Notes: generated from the letters alone by a model not told the origin. Numbered from the stretch's first letter, positions 46,185 through 58,918 are shown. The stretch: DNA of 64,000 nucleotides from Dolomedes plantarius (GCA_907164885.2 OU015496.1:161266767-161330766); one strand, 5' to 3'. Translations and numbers: made by a program.

Positions 46185-46842
46185 TCTACATATATAAAAC
46201 AGTTCCGTAACTGACTCATTCATTCATTCACTGAGTGACATACAACGCACAGACCAAACCGCTGGACCTAAAGGGCTGAAATTTTGCATGGCGATTCTTC
46301 TAATAGTGTCGGGGTGCACTAAGAAAGATTTTTCAAAAATTCTTCTTAGAATTTTTTAAATTAAATTTTTAAGCTGTTTTTTAAACTTTTTTTACGTTTG
46401 CATTTAAAATAATACATTGAGGGTTATAAAATTTATATCACGAGAAAGATCATAAAAATTCCTTAAAAATTAAATTTTTTTCGAATTTTTACCTCCATTT
46501 CCTGATTTTTGGTGAATTTTTAAAGATTAATTTTTAGAATTTAATTTATTAAATGCTGATCACGTGATTTCTTTTTCTGGTACTTTCAATAAATTTATCG
46601 TCACGTGCGTAACAACTAAATAGACAAAAAAAATATTTTTTTCTCTTTCTAATGCAGCAGACGATTGGATATTATCCAAAAAATATTAAAATACAGTAAA
46701 AGATATGTTCCTTAAACTGTAGTATATGGTTTAGCATGTTCTATTAATTTAATTTGAATTATTTTCTTCTACATTATTTTGTATATAAAAATATCTGTTA
46801 CGATAATTTTTATAAATATAGTTTGTTGGGTTTTTTTTTGTC

Positions 46843-46881
<39 letters not shown>

Positions 46882-46983
46882 TTATTTATTTATGTATTTA
46901 TTTATTTTTGGCATTGATTGCATACATTGACCGTTGTATTTAATTTGAATGTACTCCGTAGCGAAGCGCGGGTTTTCAGCTAG
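46185..46983 (+). mobile_element. Helitron-like element, copy B, complete
   Basis: The 5' end is TCTACATATATAAAACAGTT. The 3' end is GCGAAGCGCGGGTTTTCAGC TAG followed by T. The GCGAAGCGC palindrome just before CTAG fits the 3' hairpin of Helitrons, and the TC...CTAG borders between A/T bases fit their insertion rule. 799 bp, non-autonomous, with a (TA)n tract at 46848-46876. Confidence 0.7.
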
Positions 46984-47134
46984 TTTTATATAAATTTGTT
47001 TTGCATATTAAATTTATATTTATAAAATTTCTAGTAATGTCTGGAATATTTAATTTTGGTTAAATATTCAAATCGAGGTAACAGACATTCTTTTTTCATC
47101 AGCGATGTTTCAGAAGGAAATGTCTCAAAGAACA

Positions 47135-47702
47135 TGTTTTACGAAGAACCCTTTATTAGATACTGAATTTTACTCCGTATATCCTTGGCTAGCTCTATAT
47201 CTGTACAAGAAATACATTTAAATATAAGTGGAATTTCTCTTTACATGCTATCACCAAAAATTTATCCGTGGTGGACGGAAAAAACCTTGATATTTTATGC
47301 AAAGCTAGTCTTCTGGAAAAGAAAATTACATTTTAACATAGCCAGTCAGCGTTGGGGGAGTTTAGTCAATTTGCCTATATAAAACTGTTAGCGATTTGTC
47401 CCACGTTTATTTTTTAACGCATGAATTTAACAAATATAAGACAAAAAATGTTTAACACAGAATTCATCAAATATATATCAAAATGAAAGATCGCAAACAC
47501 GATTAACTACGAACCGTTTATTGGATACAGCATTTAACGCTGTAATTTCTGGTCTCACCCACCTGTATATTCTGACAGTATTTAATTGGAGTATCATCTC
47601 ATATGCTGTCACCAAAAATGCATATGGGGCACACGGAACAATCCTCGTTATCACTTCCCACCCAAATCTTCAGAAAAAGTAAATCGCACTTAAACTTTGC
47701 CT

Positions 47703-47744
<42 letters not shown>

Positions 47745-48165
47745 GGGGGGGGGGGGTGTCGGAGTCATATTCAATATACCTATATAAAATTCTTAGAAAT
47801 TTTTTTTCGTTTAATTTTGGAAGAAGGAACTTGACGAATAAAAGACAAAATTATTTTGAAAAAAATTCATCAAATATATTTTAGAATGAAAAATCGCAAA
47901 CCACACGTTTAAGGATGAGTCCTTTATTAGATACAGAAATTAAAGCTTTAATGTCCGTGATCGCCCACCTGTATATCTGTACAGTATCTGAATGGATTTT
48001 TTCTTCCAAGCTGTCAACAAAAATTTTTATGTGGTCGATGAAACAATTCTCAATATCTAATCCAACTCTAATCTTCGGAAATGTAAATTGTATCTTTACA
48101 TTTATGTGTGAGTTTTCGTTGAGTCAGGATGCACTTAAAACTAGCTTTGTATGTGCGACGGATAT
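47135..48165. repeat. Diverged tandem repeat, three units of about 370-400 bp
   Basis: Each unit has TTTATT(A/G)GATAC, then CACCTGTATAT.CTGTACAGTA-like sequence, then GCT(A/G)TCA.CAAAAAT, then AAATTGTA/TCGCACTT.A. The next unit is preceded by TCATCAAATATAT and AATGAAA.ATCGCAAAC. Units start near 47139, 47509 and 47917. The middle unit carries a T-run plus G-run at 47710-47756. Confidence 0.65.
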
Positions 48166-48169
48166 GTAA

Positions 48170-48879
48170 ACAATTATTAATTTTCTAAAAAAAATTTAAT
48201 CATGTGTTCGAGGTGTGATAAATCTATTTTTATGGGATGAAGCCTATTAACTGAAACTGTTAATCATGGGAAATAAAAATGAAAGAAACCATATATCACC
48301 AAAAATAATCAGTGCAGGTAGGTTTAGAGACGATAAATATCCCACACATAAGGTATTAGAAACATATAACTGAAATTTCTGGCAAGGTATCTCTGCTGTT
48401 TAGATTGTTTCCTTTGAATGAAACTGTCATGAACCAAATATCAGCAAAATTTGTGAAATTATTTCCTCTGTCTGAAATATGATTTTTTTTTCTTATTTAA
48501 AATAACTAAAAGTTTTATTCATATTTTTTAAATGAAACACATTATTTTGATAATTTCGCTAATAGAAAAAATATGCAAATAAAGCTATAATTGTAGAAAG
48601 GATGTATCAAAAACTAAATTTATATTAATTCTGAATTTTAATAATTTTAGGACAAAATTTCGATTTCATTTAGTGTTTATCAAATCAAAAATGATCTTTT
48701 TTTGAGCAACAAAATAATTTGAAAATGCTCTCAAATAATAAAAATAGATAAAATTTCATAGATCTAGGATGCCTTTAAATTTTTAAAACATTCAGCCAAA
48801 TTTCAATATCACACCACAAGTTATAAAGAATGAAAATTATCTTAACCAACCTGTTCACATACAAAATCCATGGCAATGG

Positions 48880-48917
<38 letters not shown>

Positions 48918-50190
48918 CAAAAAGTATAAAGCAAATAAGAAAACTTTACCTGGGATTCGACTTGAATCCTTAACAATGGGTGAAAAACATGGCTTCAAAA
49001 CTACAATGATTGGAAAGTAACATGCACTGGAAAATAGCTCTGCAATGGGGTCATAAAATTGTTTCTCCATACAGAGTGCTCATACAACTAATTGCAATGA
49101 CGTCATTCTAGACTCTCAGCCTGTGCTTTGACTTTTATTAACTTATCGTTGGTACTAAGTCATCGTACCAACGAATATTTTGAGGGTTTTGCGCTCAAAG
49201 GATGGACTTCCTTTCGTAATTCTGCAGTACCAGTGGGCTTAATTAATCATTTTCCTTGAAGATTAATTGGACGTTAAAAATAGAAATATTTCCTGTTTTT
49301 TATCCACCTGCGCATTATGTAAATAGTTCTTTTCAGGATTGCATCAAATATCCAAATTTTAGTGTGGCTGTTTCCTGTTTTTGTCCGCATTGCGCCATAG
49401 AGGGATTTCCGAAAAGGTTATCTATTCGACAATCAGCATTTTGATTCATATATATAAATATATATATATACATATATATATCCTCTTAGAATTTATTTAT
49501 AATGGAAACATATGGATTTTCAGAAAATAGGATTACTTGAAAAATTGTATTAATGTATGGGGAATTTTATAATCGCATAAATTTTATGAAACTCTCCGCA
49601 TGCTTTACATATAAATTCAAACAATGGATAAAAAAATATGCTGCATATTCAGAATTTACTTATTAAAATGTTCTGTAATTCTTCGTTTATTTTATTCAAA
49701 GAATACAGTAAATGGTACTTTCTATTTAGTGATACCCGAGACCCGAAATTTCATTTTCCTTTCATTCATACTTATTTCTTAAAATATCTTTTTTCTAACG
49801 TAAGTCTTTAGATAATGACTCGTGTAAGATTATGCTTTTAAGAATCCTTCGATTTAAAGTTTCAATTAAAATAATTTTCTATCCCAAATTCGTGTTTTTA
49901 TGGGTCTGCTGAACCAATAACTAATTTGATAAAAAAATTTCTTCTTTTTTTTGCTATAAATTCTTTTAGAGTTTCATAAAAATTTTATTTAAAAGCTGTA
50001 CAATAATCATTAAATAGCGGCAAAATCACTTTTTTGCGTGTTAGCTAGAAACACTCCGCATCCGAAACCAAATGCGCTAAACGTGGTTCTGAGACAAGTA
50101 GCATTTATCCCCTGGGAGAGGCACAGAGCTTTGAAAACCTTATTCAATTATGTCGCCAATGACACTCCAAGGGATGCTAAATCATTCGCC
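48170..50190. other. AT-rich intergenic stretch
   Basis: No gene recognised. It holds short (TA)n tracts near 48882-48914 and 49449-49482. Otherwise no structure that I could assign. Confidence 0.4.
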
Positions 50191-50194
50191 TTAA

Positions 50195-50610
50195 GGCTGT
50201 TGTGTATTAACTCTATTGGATTCGCTCACCTCAGTGTTAACCGATGAATAAATGGGTCCATGGAATGCCGATTTGGATTGGAAGATTTTTTTTTAAAAAA
50301 CGTACTCTGTAATAGAGAATGAAATTTTACACCTTGGGACATTTTTTTAAACAATGAAAATATTTTAAAATTTAAATTTTTCGGTGGAAAAATCGGGTGT
50401 TTACAAGTGTGTTTCAAACGCTCCTAAATCCCCTTGGTAGTCGAAATTTATAAAATGAATCCTGTTGCAAGGTGCAAAAAATGTCAGGCTATCTGAACAA
50501 ACTGTATTTATTGAATTATCAGCATTTATGTAGCTATAGTTAGTAGGCAATTTTTCTCCATAGGTGAATATTGAGGTGAGCGGATTTAATAGGATTAGTA
50601 CACAGCAGCC
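50195..50610. mobile_element. TTAA-type MITE, copy 2
   Basis: Flanked by TTAA on both sides (50191 and 50611). Ends GGCTGTTGTGTATTAACTC and the inverse of GGCTGCTGTGTACTAATCC, continuing into a GATTCGCTCACCTCA / TGAGGTGAGCGGATTTAA pair. The TTAA target duplication suggests mobilisation by a piggyBac-like transposase. No coding sequence. Confidence 0.75.
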
Positions 50611-50976
50611 TTAAAGCAAAAGTCCTATATTTATGGAATTATTCCGCAAGCTACCGATAAAATATCGTTTTGTCTCTAAAATATCCGAGTATTTACTACA
50701 ACCATTTTTTTACCTTTTATTTAACGCAAACACGTGATTGCTGTTTAATCATTAGTGCAGGCAATATACCATACTGTTTTTCAAAACATTTTAACTTATA
50801 TCGTTGTCAGAATCACGTGATTTTAAAATGTCTTCAAACGTCCTTTAAGATGTTGTTCGAAACTCCCTATCGTAAGTAAAAAACTCTAAACTGTAAGTGT
50901 TATGGGGTTAGTGTTAACGGAGTTGGCTAGGTGAGAAATCTGGTAAAGGCATGAACTGACGTTCTTATGCTGTCTT

Positions 50977-51373
50977 ATCGCTGTTGTGTACTAACCCTAC
51001 TAGATTCTCTCACCTCTATGTTAACCTATGAAGAAAATTTGTCTATTATTTACAGCTACATAATCCAATAAAAATAGTATTTTCAGATAGCCTGAACTTT
51101 TATTCATTTATAAACTTCGTCCACCAAAGGAAGTTAGGAGCGTTTAAAACACACACTACTAGATTTTCCCCCAAATAATTTAAATTTTAAGTTACTATTT
51201 GCCTTTTTTTTTAAAACGGACTATACCCTGAGGTGTAAAATTTCTTTCTCTATTATGGAGTACAATTTAATAAAAACAAAATCTTTCAATCCAAGTCGAC
51301 AATCCTTGAGCACATTTTCTCCATACATTAAAGTTGACGTGAGCGAATCTAACAGGGTTAGAACACAACAGCC
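50977..51373. mobile_element. TTAA-type MITE, copy 3
   Basis: Ends CGCTGTTGTGTACTAACCC and the inverse of GGCTGTTGTGTTCTAACCC. The right TTAA is at 51374-51377 and is shared with the next MITE. It has the same interior landmarks as copies 1 and 2 (for example GGAGCGTTT.AAACACAC). Confidence 0.75.
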
Positions 51374-51377
51374 TTAA

Positions 51378-51619
51378 CCCTTTCAGGGGCAACAACCTTC
51401 CCCGTTTGAACGGTGTAAGTTTTTCCCCCAATTTTTTTAACCTAAAAAATCTTGAAAATTTTTCCAATTAAAAGTTTCAAAATGTTTTTGCTTCCTTAAA
51501 CTGATAACAGATGGCAGTACTAACCACTTTTCTGCTTATTTAAGTGGAATACATTGAATGCAAGTGAAAAGAAGACTAGATTTACGTTCTCACTGTGCGA
51601 TAGGCGCCCCTAAATGGGT
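51378..51619. mobile_element. piggyBac-like MITE (CCCTTTCAGGGGC family), copy 1
   Basis: Starts CCCTTTCAGGGGCAACAACC right after TTAA and ends GGCGCCCCTAAATGGG. The right target is TTGG, probably a mutated TTAA. The interior CTGATAACAGATGGCAGTAC matches copy 2 at 54811. Confidence 0.7.
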
Positions 51620-52418
51620 TGGTAACGAGTGATGTTGATTCACATGTCCGGTGGTCCCATAATAAAATCACCAACGAAGCCAGTCGCGGACTGGGTGAGT
51701 AGTCGAAAATTTATGTTATGTTTTAATTAAAAGGAAAAAATTCCCATAAAAATTGTAATTTCAGTTCGTTAGAAATCTACCGCACTTATGTTGAGGTAAA
51801 GGAAAATCCTGGTTACTTACTACGTACAGTGCACAAATTAATTTTGTTTGATTTGTATACATCCATACTGTCACTTTTTGCATAGCTATTGCAGTTTCTC
51901 CAGCAGAATAACGTAATTTTATTTAGGAAAGAGTTTTCTATTTTTATTGTTATATAATTCTGAATTAGTACGCTAGATGAATTTTTTTTCGAGATTCTGT
52001 TCTGTTCTGTTCTTGTTTTTAGGCATCTTTTAGTGACGAATGACTGCTACTTAATTATCGAAATTTATAACAAATTTCTTAAAAGTTTCTTTTTTGTTGA
52101 ATTAAACATTTAGTTAGAATTAAATTATGGAAAATTCATTTTAGTGTTTTTTTTAATGCCTAAAAATACATTTCTAATGAAAATGTACAGTTTTGCAAAA
52201 GGGAGGGGGGGGGAAACATGTGTGGAAACTATTGAAAAGGGTCTCGACACAAAAAAGGTTGTGAAAAACTCGATTAAGGGAACTCGCTACAAACCTCTGC
52301 TCTTAAACCTTTAGCTTACGGGACCAAATTTTCCGATTCCCTCTTTAGAACAGGAAATTTCATACCCCTTTCTAAAAACGGCTATTAAGGGGTATATATA
52401 TATATATATATATATATA

Positions 52419-53440
52419 CAGTGGAATCTCGATCGATCGTTCCCCGAACGATCGTTTTTCCGTATGCATCGTTTATTTCACCCAGTCCCGAATTAATTCC
52501 CTAGAAAACAAGTAAAAAAGACCGCATGGATCGTTCCTCGATCCATCGTTTTCCCGCAATATTCGTTCATAATATCGCAGCTTTACATTAATTTATCGGA
52601 TCGATCAATTTTTCTTAATAACTGAACCTGAAATATAAATGTCTGGATTGAGCTAGAATGATGCTCCAATTAAACAATGAGCAGAACATTTGAGATGCAC
52701 GGTCTCGTAATTTTTTTTTCTCTTGTTTAACATGGTTTCCTTTATTGTAACACTCATTATTTGTTCTTCATTGGTGTTCCTTAATTCTTTACCCCTGGAG
52801 TACTCTATTTTCGGCAATTCATTACAAATTCACCGACTATTCAACATTTCTGTTCTAAGCAATGGCTCACAGTCAGCTTTTTTGTTGGCCTTGGGATGGA
52901 GGTGCCCTGGTGTTTGGTCTAGTGTGTGAGAAGTTTCTGATAACAGCAGTTCTACACTGGCCGATGAGTGTTTCACCCGGAAGCAGAACTTTCTGGTGGT
53001 CTTATGTCGAACCCCATCCAGTGCAATGGAATGGTTCTAGTTACAAACGATTCACTGCTGCCGCTTCTTTATACTTTCATACAATACCCGATACCGAAAA
53101 TAATGCAATTTGCAACACAAAAAAAAATATTGCTTACTTGTGGAGAGAAAACCGCCAAAAACCAAACGACGATTAAGTACTTTTATTTGAATCAAAATTT
53201 CTGTGTATCTACGTGTATTTCTTTTTTTATTGTTATTATCTTAGATTTCAGTACAACTTTGTAATTTTATCTTCAGTTAAACTACGGGTATGTATGCATT
53301 TATGTATGTGAGTAAATATATTTTAGGGATACGAAACTTTAAGGTATGTTAACACTTTTTTGTATGTTCCCGCATCTATCGTTTTCCCGCATCCATTGTT
53401 TAGTTCAGTCGGTCCCTTCGAAAACGATAGATCGAAATTC

Positions 53441-53445
<5 letters not shown>
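52419..53445. mobile_element. pogo/Tigger-like element, transposase not recognised
   Basis: The left end CAGTGGAATCTCGATCGATC and the inverse of the right end (TAGTGGAATTTCGATCTATC) form imperfect TIRs with a CGTT continuation. TA flanks are present, and the right end runs into (TA)n. CAGTGGAA-type ends are typical of pogo-group elements. Interior frames (52723-53176) do not resemble a transposase that I know, so it is probably non-autonomous. Confidence 0.6.
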
Positions 53446-53518
<73 letters not shown>

Positions 53519-53520
53519 GT
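53445..53520. repeat. (TA)n microsatellite between two transposon ends
   Basis: Pure TA tract of about 60 bp with a TATG tail, separating the pogo-like end from the next Tc1-like end. Confidence 0.95.
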
Positions 53521-53533
53521 ATGTATGCATATA

Positions 53534-54544
53534 CAGGTGGTTATCAAAATAATGGAAACACTAAGAAGCATCATGAAAACCTTTATTAATACAGCACAGG
53601 ATCACTTGTGTCATGTAATACCACCTGATTCACCCTTCACTCGGATTATACAAGTCATGAATAGTGGTTAAGAATATATTGTACCATTCTTCTGGGAATA
53701 ATCATGAAATTTCCTGTAGAGAGGCTGTGGTGGATATCGATACCTGGCTCTATCCGCTTATACAGATCATAGTGGTTGGATAATATGTAGTCGGGGAGAT
53801 TGTACAGGGAAAGATAAGATATTTCACTTCTTTTTTATGTTCTTCACTCCAATACCTGATAGATTTAGCTATATGTATAGGGGGGATTATCATCCTGGAG
53901 AACGCCATCTCCTGCAAGAAACAATTTTTGCACCGTAGGATGGACTAGTAAGCTAAAATTTCGATATAGTTCTTCTCATTCAATCTCCCTTTTAGGGTTA
54001 CAATAGGACCAGAAGAAAACCATGAGATGCCATCCCAAACCCTGATAGATCTACTTCCATGATCGACAGCTGAGATGAGACAGACAGAATCTTATGCTTA
54101 TGTAGGTGTTCTCCATACATACGCACGTCCTGATGCGAGGAACAATGTGAACAATGATTCGTCGGACCGAATGACATTTTTAGACATATTTCTCTACCAG
54201 GATTTGTGCTCTTGGTATCATTGTGGGCGATAATTTGTATTGGCATCTATTACAAGCGGCTTGGGAATAGTTACTCTTCCGTAAATGCTTTGTTTGTGAA
54301 ATTCCCTTCTACCTATAATGGTTGATACAGGAACATGCAGATGCAGATTGAGTTCTTCGGTCATTTTGATTGCAGTTGCTTTCTTTCTTCATGCCGCAGT
54401 CAGCTTCAATACCGCTTCATTACTACTACCTGATACTAGAATAATACATACACTATTTTATATAAAAAATACCGGTGGCGAGGCTGTTTTTTGGAGGAAA
54501 ACGAAACATATTCATAAACACCACTAATTTTGATAGGTGTTTCC

Positions 54545-54546
<2 letters not shown>
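53534..54546 (-). pseudogene. Decayed Tc1-like element
   Basis: The left end CAGGTGGTTATCAAAATAAT, followed by GGAAACAC, is a Tc1-type TIR. The right side has a scrambled TTTTGAT.AGGTGTTTCCA. Minus-strand transposase pieces between about 54185 and 53580: VIRSDESLFTLFLASGRAYV, then WRTPT-stop; VWDGISWFSSGPIVTLKGRL; IPPIHIAKSIRYWSEEHKKE. Catalytic block 1 is visible, but block 2 is degraded and stops and frameshifts are frequent. Confidence 0.7.
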
Positions 54547-54747
<201 letters not shown>

Positions 54748-54810
54748 TATTCATTCTTTGGCCCTTATTCTTGGGATACATGCTATCCCACCCCGTAAGG
54801 AAAAGGTTAA

Positions 54811-55057
54811 CCCTTTCAGGGGCAACTACCTCCACCATTTCCACGGTGAAGATTTCCCCCCCCCCCGATTTTATTTAACCTAAAGAATTTTGAAATATTT
54901 TCCAGTTAAAGGTTGCAAAATGTTTTTACTTCTTTAAACTGATAACAGATGGCAGTACTAGCGATTTTCTGCTCATTTAACTGGAATACATTGAATGCAA
55001 GGGAAAGAAAGACTAGATTTATGTGTTTGCACTCTGCAAACGTCGCCCTTCAAAGGG
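54811..55057. mobile_element. piggyBac-like MITE (CCCTTTCAGGGGC family), copy 2
   Basis: TTAA at 54807-54810 and 55058-55061. Ends CCCTTTCAGGGGCAAC and CGTCGCCCTTCAAAGGG. It shares CTGATAACAGATGGCAGTAC and a following GGAATACATTGAATGCAAG with copy 1. Clean TTAA duplication, no coding sequence. Confidence 0.78.
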
Positions 55058-55061
55058 TTAA

Positions 55062-55620
55062 TCGAGTTCTCATGGCCTTATATATTTTTACCAATTTTTT
55101 ATAAGTAAAACATGGTTTGTTAAACAGTTAGGAACCTTCATACATTCATAGGGAAGTGGTGTAAACCCTTCCTGGATGGGAAATTGCGGACGTCAGTAAT
55201 TTCGCATCCAGGACACTGACTTTCTAGGAAGCAAGCAGTTAGTTAGAGCGGGGAAGTAATCACGTCATGATTTAAAAGCGTACGAGTGGCATGAGACGTT
55301 TCCGAATTAGCAACTTCCTTTTGACACGATCAGCGAGAAAATTTGCCAACAAAATTAAGTTCTGGATGACGTTATCTATATTTGTTATAGTAAGCAATAC
55401 TCTCTGCCAAGCATAGCGAATTCTGAATAACGTCACTTCTTAAGTTTGTACTGTACTGTCCTGAGACCTCCCTGAATGTAGCCTCCCAGCACGAGGTAAA
55501 TCACTCACAGCCCCCTATTCTTGATATCGCCATAAGTTGAGTAACGATTGTTCAGATAGGGATTTTCTTAACCCAAAATAACGGACATAAGATCTTTCGT
55601 TTGGCACAACTGGTCGTTTA
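55062..55620. other. Intergenic stretch, nothing recognised
   Basis: No convincing gene, repeat or RNA was found. Confidence 0.4.
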
Positions 55621-56305
55621 TCTATATATATAAAACAGTCCCGTAACTGACTGACTGACTGACAAATAACGCACAGACCAAACCGCTGGACCTAAAGGGC
55701 TGAAATTTTGCATGGAGATTCTTCTTATAGTGTAGGTGTGCATTTTTGAAAAATTCTTCTTAGATATTTTAAAATTAAATTGTTAAGCTGTTTTTGAAAC
55801 ATTCTTTAAAGTTTGCATTTAAAATAATAATCGGAGGGTTATAAAATTTATATCACGAGAAAGATCCTAAAAATTCCTTAAAAATGAAATCTTTTTTGAA
55901 TCTTTACCTCTATTTTCTAATTTATCGTCACGTGCATAACAACGAAGTAAATTAACAAAAAAAAATATTTTTTTTTCTTTCTAATGCGGCAGACGATTGG
56001 ACATTATCCAAAAAAATATTAAAATACAGTAAAAGAAATATTCCTCAAACTGTGCTTTATTCTTTAGTACCTTCTATTAGATTTAATTTGAATATTATTT
56101 CATTATATTAACTGTACTTTATTCTTTAGTACGTTCTATTAGATTTAATTTGAATATTTTCTTCTACATTATTTTGTCTATAAAAATATCCGCTACGATT
56201 TTTTATAAACATATTTATTTTTGTCATTTTTGGCATTAATTGCATACATTGACTGTTCTATTTAGTTTCAATGTACTCCGTAGCGAAGTACGGGATTTCA
56301 GCTAG
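55621..56305 (+). mobile_element. Helitron-like element, complete
   Basis: The 5' end is TCTATATATATAAAACAGTC. The 3' end is GCGAAGTACGGGATTTCAGC TAG followed by T. The interior has GGACCTAAAGGGCTGAAATT and ATCACGAGAAAGATC as in the other copies. An internal phrase containing TTTATTCTTTAGTA is duplicated near 56047 and 56110. Non-autonomous. Confidence 0.68.
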
Positions 56306-57048
56306 TATTCTATATAAAATTTGATTACTTTTAACTCGTTGCTCTGTCAAGAATTTCTCCATAATTATTTTCGAAGGAATGCAGATGGATAATTTGAAAC
56401 AATATACTTAAAGAAAATTTACCGTACTAAAGTTATTATATTGTAGAATGGTCTAGTTTTGGGCTAGCCTGTAGGGGATTTCACTGCGTCAAAGATTTCA
56501 AAGGGACCATGTTCGAATTAGTAATACGCCGAGTTGAACTGTACGAACTTTCCCTGGGCACTGGAATCCTACCCCTAAATCTAAAGGTTGTTTATTCTAC
56601 CCATCTTTAAAACCATATTTAGGATGACATAGTGAGAGATATTCGTTTGTTTCATTTCAGTTGTATGAAATCCCGAAGTCCGTTGTTTTTTTTGTGTAAG
56701 TTCAGTAATTCAAATAATTTACGTTGTGAACAAAGCGGCCAGTTTTAGCTGTTAACATTCTGTTGTATGTATAGATAGCTATGTATAGAATTGAAAAGTC
56801 AACATTTCTGCATCTTTGTTTATCCTCTACTTGACCAGGTTTTCGTTCCGGTCATACATTCCTATGTGATTCTGTTTTGTTTTTGAGTTTTATACCTCCT
56901 CCAAAAAAAATGCGATATTTCCGGCCATTCAGTGGGGTTGGTAAGAGAGTAGGGTTGGTTCGATTAAGTAAACAGCGCCCACCAGCGTCAGGTTTTCATT
57001 TCTGGTCATACATTTCTATGTGATTATTACTCGTCTTTATGCCTACTA
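56306..57048. other. Intergenic stretch with a short direct repeat
   Basis: GGTCATACATT.CTATGTGATT occurs at about 56855 and 57005, each preceded by AGGTTTTC. Otherwise no feature seen. Confidence 0.4.
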
Positions 57049-58867
57049 CAGTGTTGGAAATTGATTTATGAAAACACGTTTTTTTTACAAAAACGTCTTT
57101 AATATTCATTAAAAGTGAGTGAAATTTCATACATTATACATGCTATGTAGAACAAAGGATATACAAATATAAAATTTAATACATAATAATAAACGAAAAC
57201 ATAAGGTCAAAAATTAGATTTTCGTAACATAGAAACATGGAAATTGATTTTTGAAATATCACATTTCATTGGCTATTCTGAAGTAATGTGACAAAAATTT
57301 GCATAAAGCAAGGTAACGTGACATGCACAGTAGACATAAAAAGCGTTACATATTGGAAGCAATACGTTTCAGTCATACTTTTCACGATTGGTAAAGGAAA
57401 GGTGTCGTCTGAGGACGAAAGAGCCAAAATCGATGCATATCTAGAATGTGGAAAATCTGTTTCGGAAATTTGTATATTAATTAAAATATCAGTTGGTGTA
57501 ACATATAACTATAGAAAAGATTCAGCAAATTATGGCAAAAATTTTAACAAAAAATGTAATCCACGTTTAACTAAGATGGAGAAAAGGGGGATTCTTCACC
57601 TTCTATCAAAAACCGGCCACAATTCAAAGCAGATTTGTGCACATCTATCCGTTCCTGTTATTTCTAGAAGAGTTAGGCAAATTTTACATTCTTCATGGAG
57701 CTTGAGATGGTCGCCGATGAAGTCTGGAAAGATAATTCTGCGTCACAAGTAGATGCGTTTTCAGTATTGAGAGAAGTACATGGCAATGGGCGACAATTGG
57801 AAGAAGGTCATTTTCTCCGATGAAAAGAAATTTAATTTGGATGGCCCCGATGGTTTGAAGTATTATTGGAGGGACCTCCGAGAAGAACCAAAATCTACAT
57901 TCTACAGAAATTTTGGTGGCGGAAGTTTGATGATTTGCCCCAGCGATTGCGTATGATGGCAGAAGGGAAATTGTATTTTTAAGTGGTCGCTAGAATTCAT
58001 TTGATTACAGCTCAGTTTTAGAAAATTTTCAGTATTGAGAGAAGTACATGGCAATGGGCGATAATTGGAAGAAGGTCATTTTCTCCGATGAAATTAAATT
58101 TAATTTGGATGGCCCCGATGGTTTGAAGTATTATTGGAGGGACCTCGGAGAACCAAAATCTACATTCTACAGAAATTTTGGTGGCGGAAGTTTGATGATT
58201 TGCCCCAGCGATTGCTTACGATGGCAGAAGTGAAATTGTATTTTTAAGTGGTCGCCAGAATTCATTTGATTACAGCTCAGTTTTAGAAAAATCCCTTCTT
58301 CCACTTGAATGGCAATATTATAGTTTATATTACATCTTCATGCAAGACAATGCAAGTATTCTCACTTCAAATGCAAAGAAAGATTGGTTTGATGAACAGA
58401 ATATTGTTCTTTTAGATCATCCACCAAATAGTCCTGATTTGAACCCCATAGAAAACGTTTCGGGACAACTTGTTCGAATGGTTTATTCAGATGGGATGCA
58501 GTACACATCACTTGTAGAACTGAAAGCTTCAATATGTCAAAACTGGTAACTAATTGATCAGAAGTACATAAAAAAAATCTTGTTTTATCAAAGCCATCTA
58601 TAATAAAAGAAACTTTGATGAAGAAAGGCGGATTTTTTTAATTTCAATGAAATGTGATATTTCATAAATCAATTTCCATGTGTGTATGTTACCAAAATCT
58701 AATTTTTGACCTTATGTTTTTGTATATAATTATGTATGAAATTTAATTTTTGTAAATCATTTTTTATACATAGCATTTATAATGTATGAAATTTCATTCA
58801 TTTTTAAACAATATTAAAGAAGTTTTTGTTAAAAAACTGTGTTTTCATAAATCAATTTCCAACACTG
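57049..58867 (+). mobile_element. Tc1-like transposon with IR/DR ends, inactive
   Basis: 1819 bp flanked by TA. Each end has long inverted repeats of about 210 bp. They carry two direct repeats per arm: outer GTTGGAAATTGATTTATGAA (57052) and inner CATGGAAATTGATTTTTGAA (57236), mirrored at about 58650-58680 and 58840-58865. This outer/inner layout matches the IR/DR ends of Sleeping Beauty and Tc3-type transposons. The coding part between is broken. Confidence 0.82.
57288..58549 (+). pseudogene. Broken Tc1/Tc3-like transposase
   Basis: The frame from 57288 (probable true start further in, around the VSSEDERAKIDAYLECG region) has an HTH segment (GKSVSEICILIKISVGVTYN) and ends at 57752. A 268-bp segment (57761-58028) is tandemly repeated at 58029-58297; each copy has catalytic block 1 (VIFSD in copy 2). 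The last part has MQDNASILTSNAKKDWF (block 2) and NSPDLNPIENVSGQLVRMVY (block 3). Stops, frameshifts and the internal duplication make it inactive. Confidence 0.8.
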
Positions 58868-58918
58868 TATCACCTCTCTGAATTTGTCGCTCGAATTTGA
58901 TAACACCCTGTGTATGTA

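Noticed and set aside
52723..53176. Two plus-strand frames inside the pogo-like element, considered as a transposase.
   Set aside because: No DDE or DNA-binding motif is visible, and the frames are short and overlap each other.
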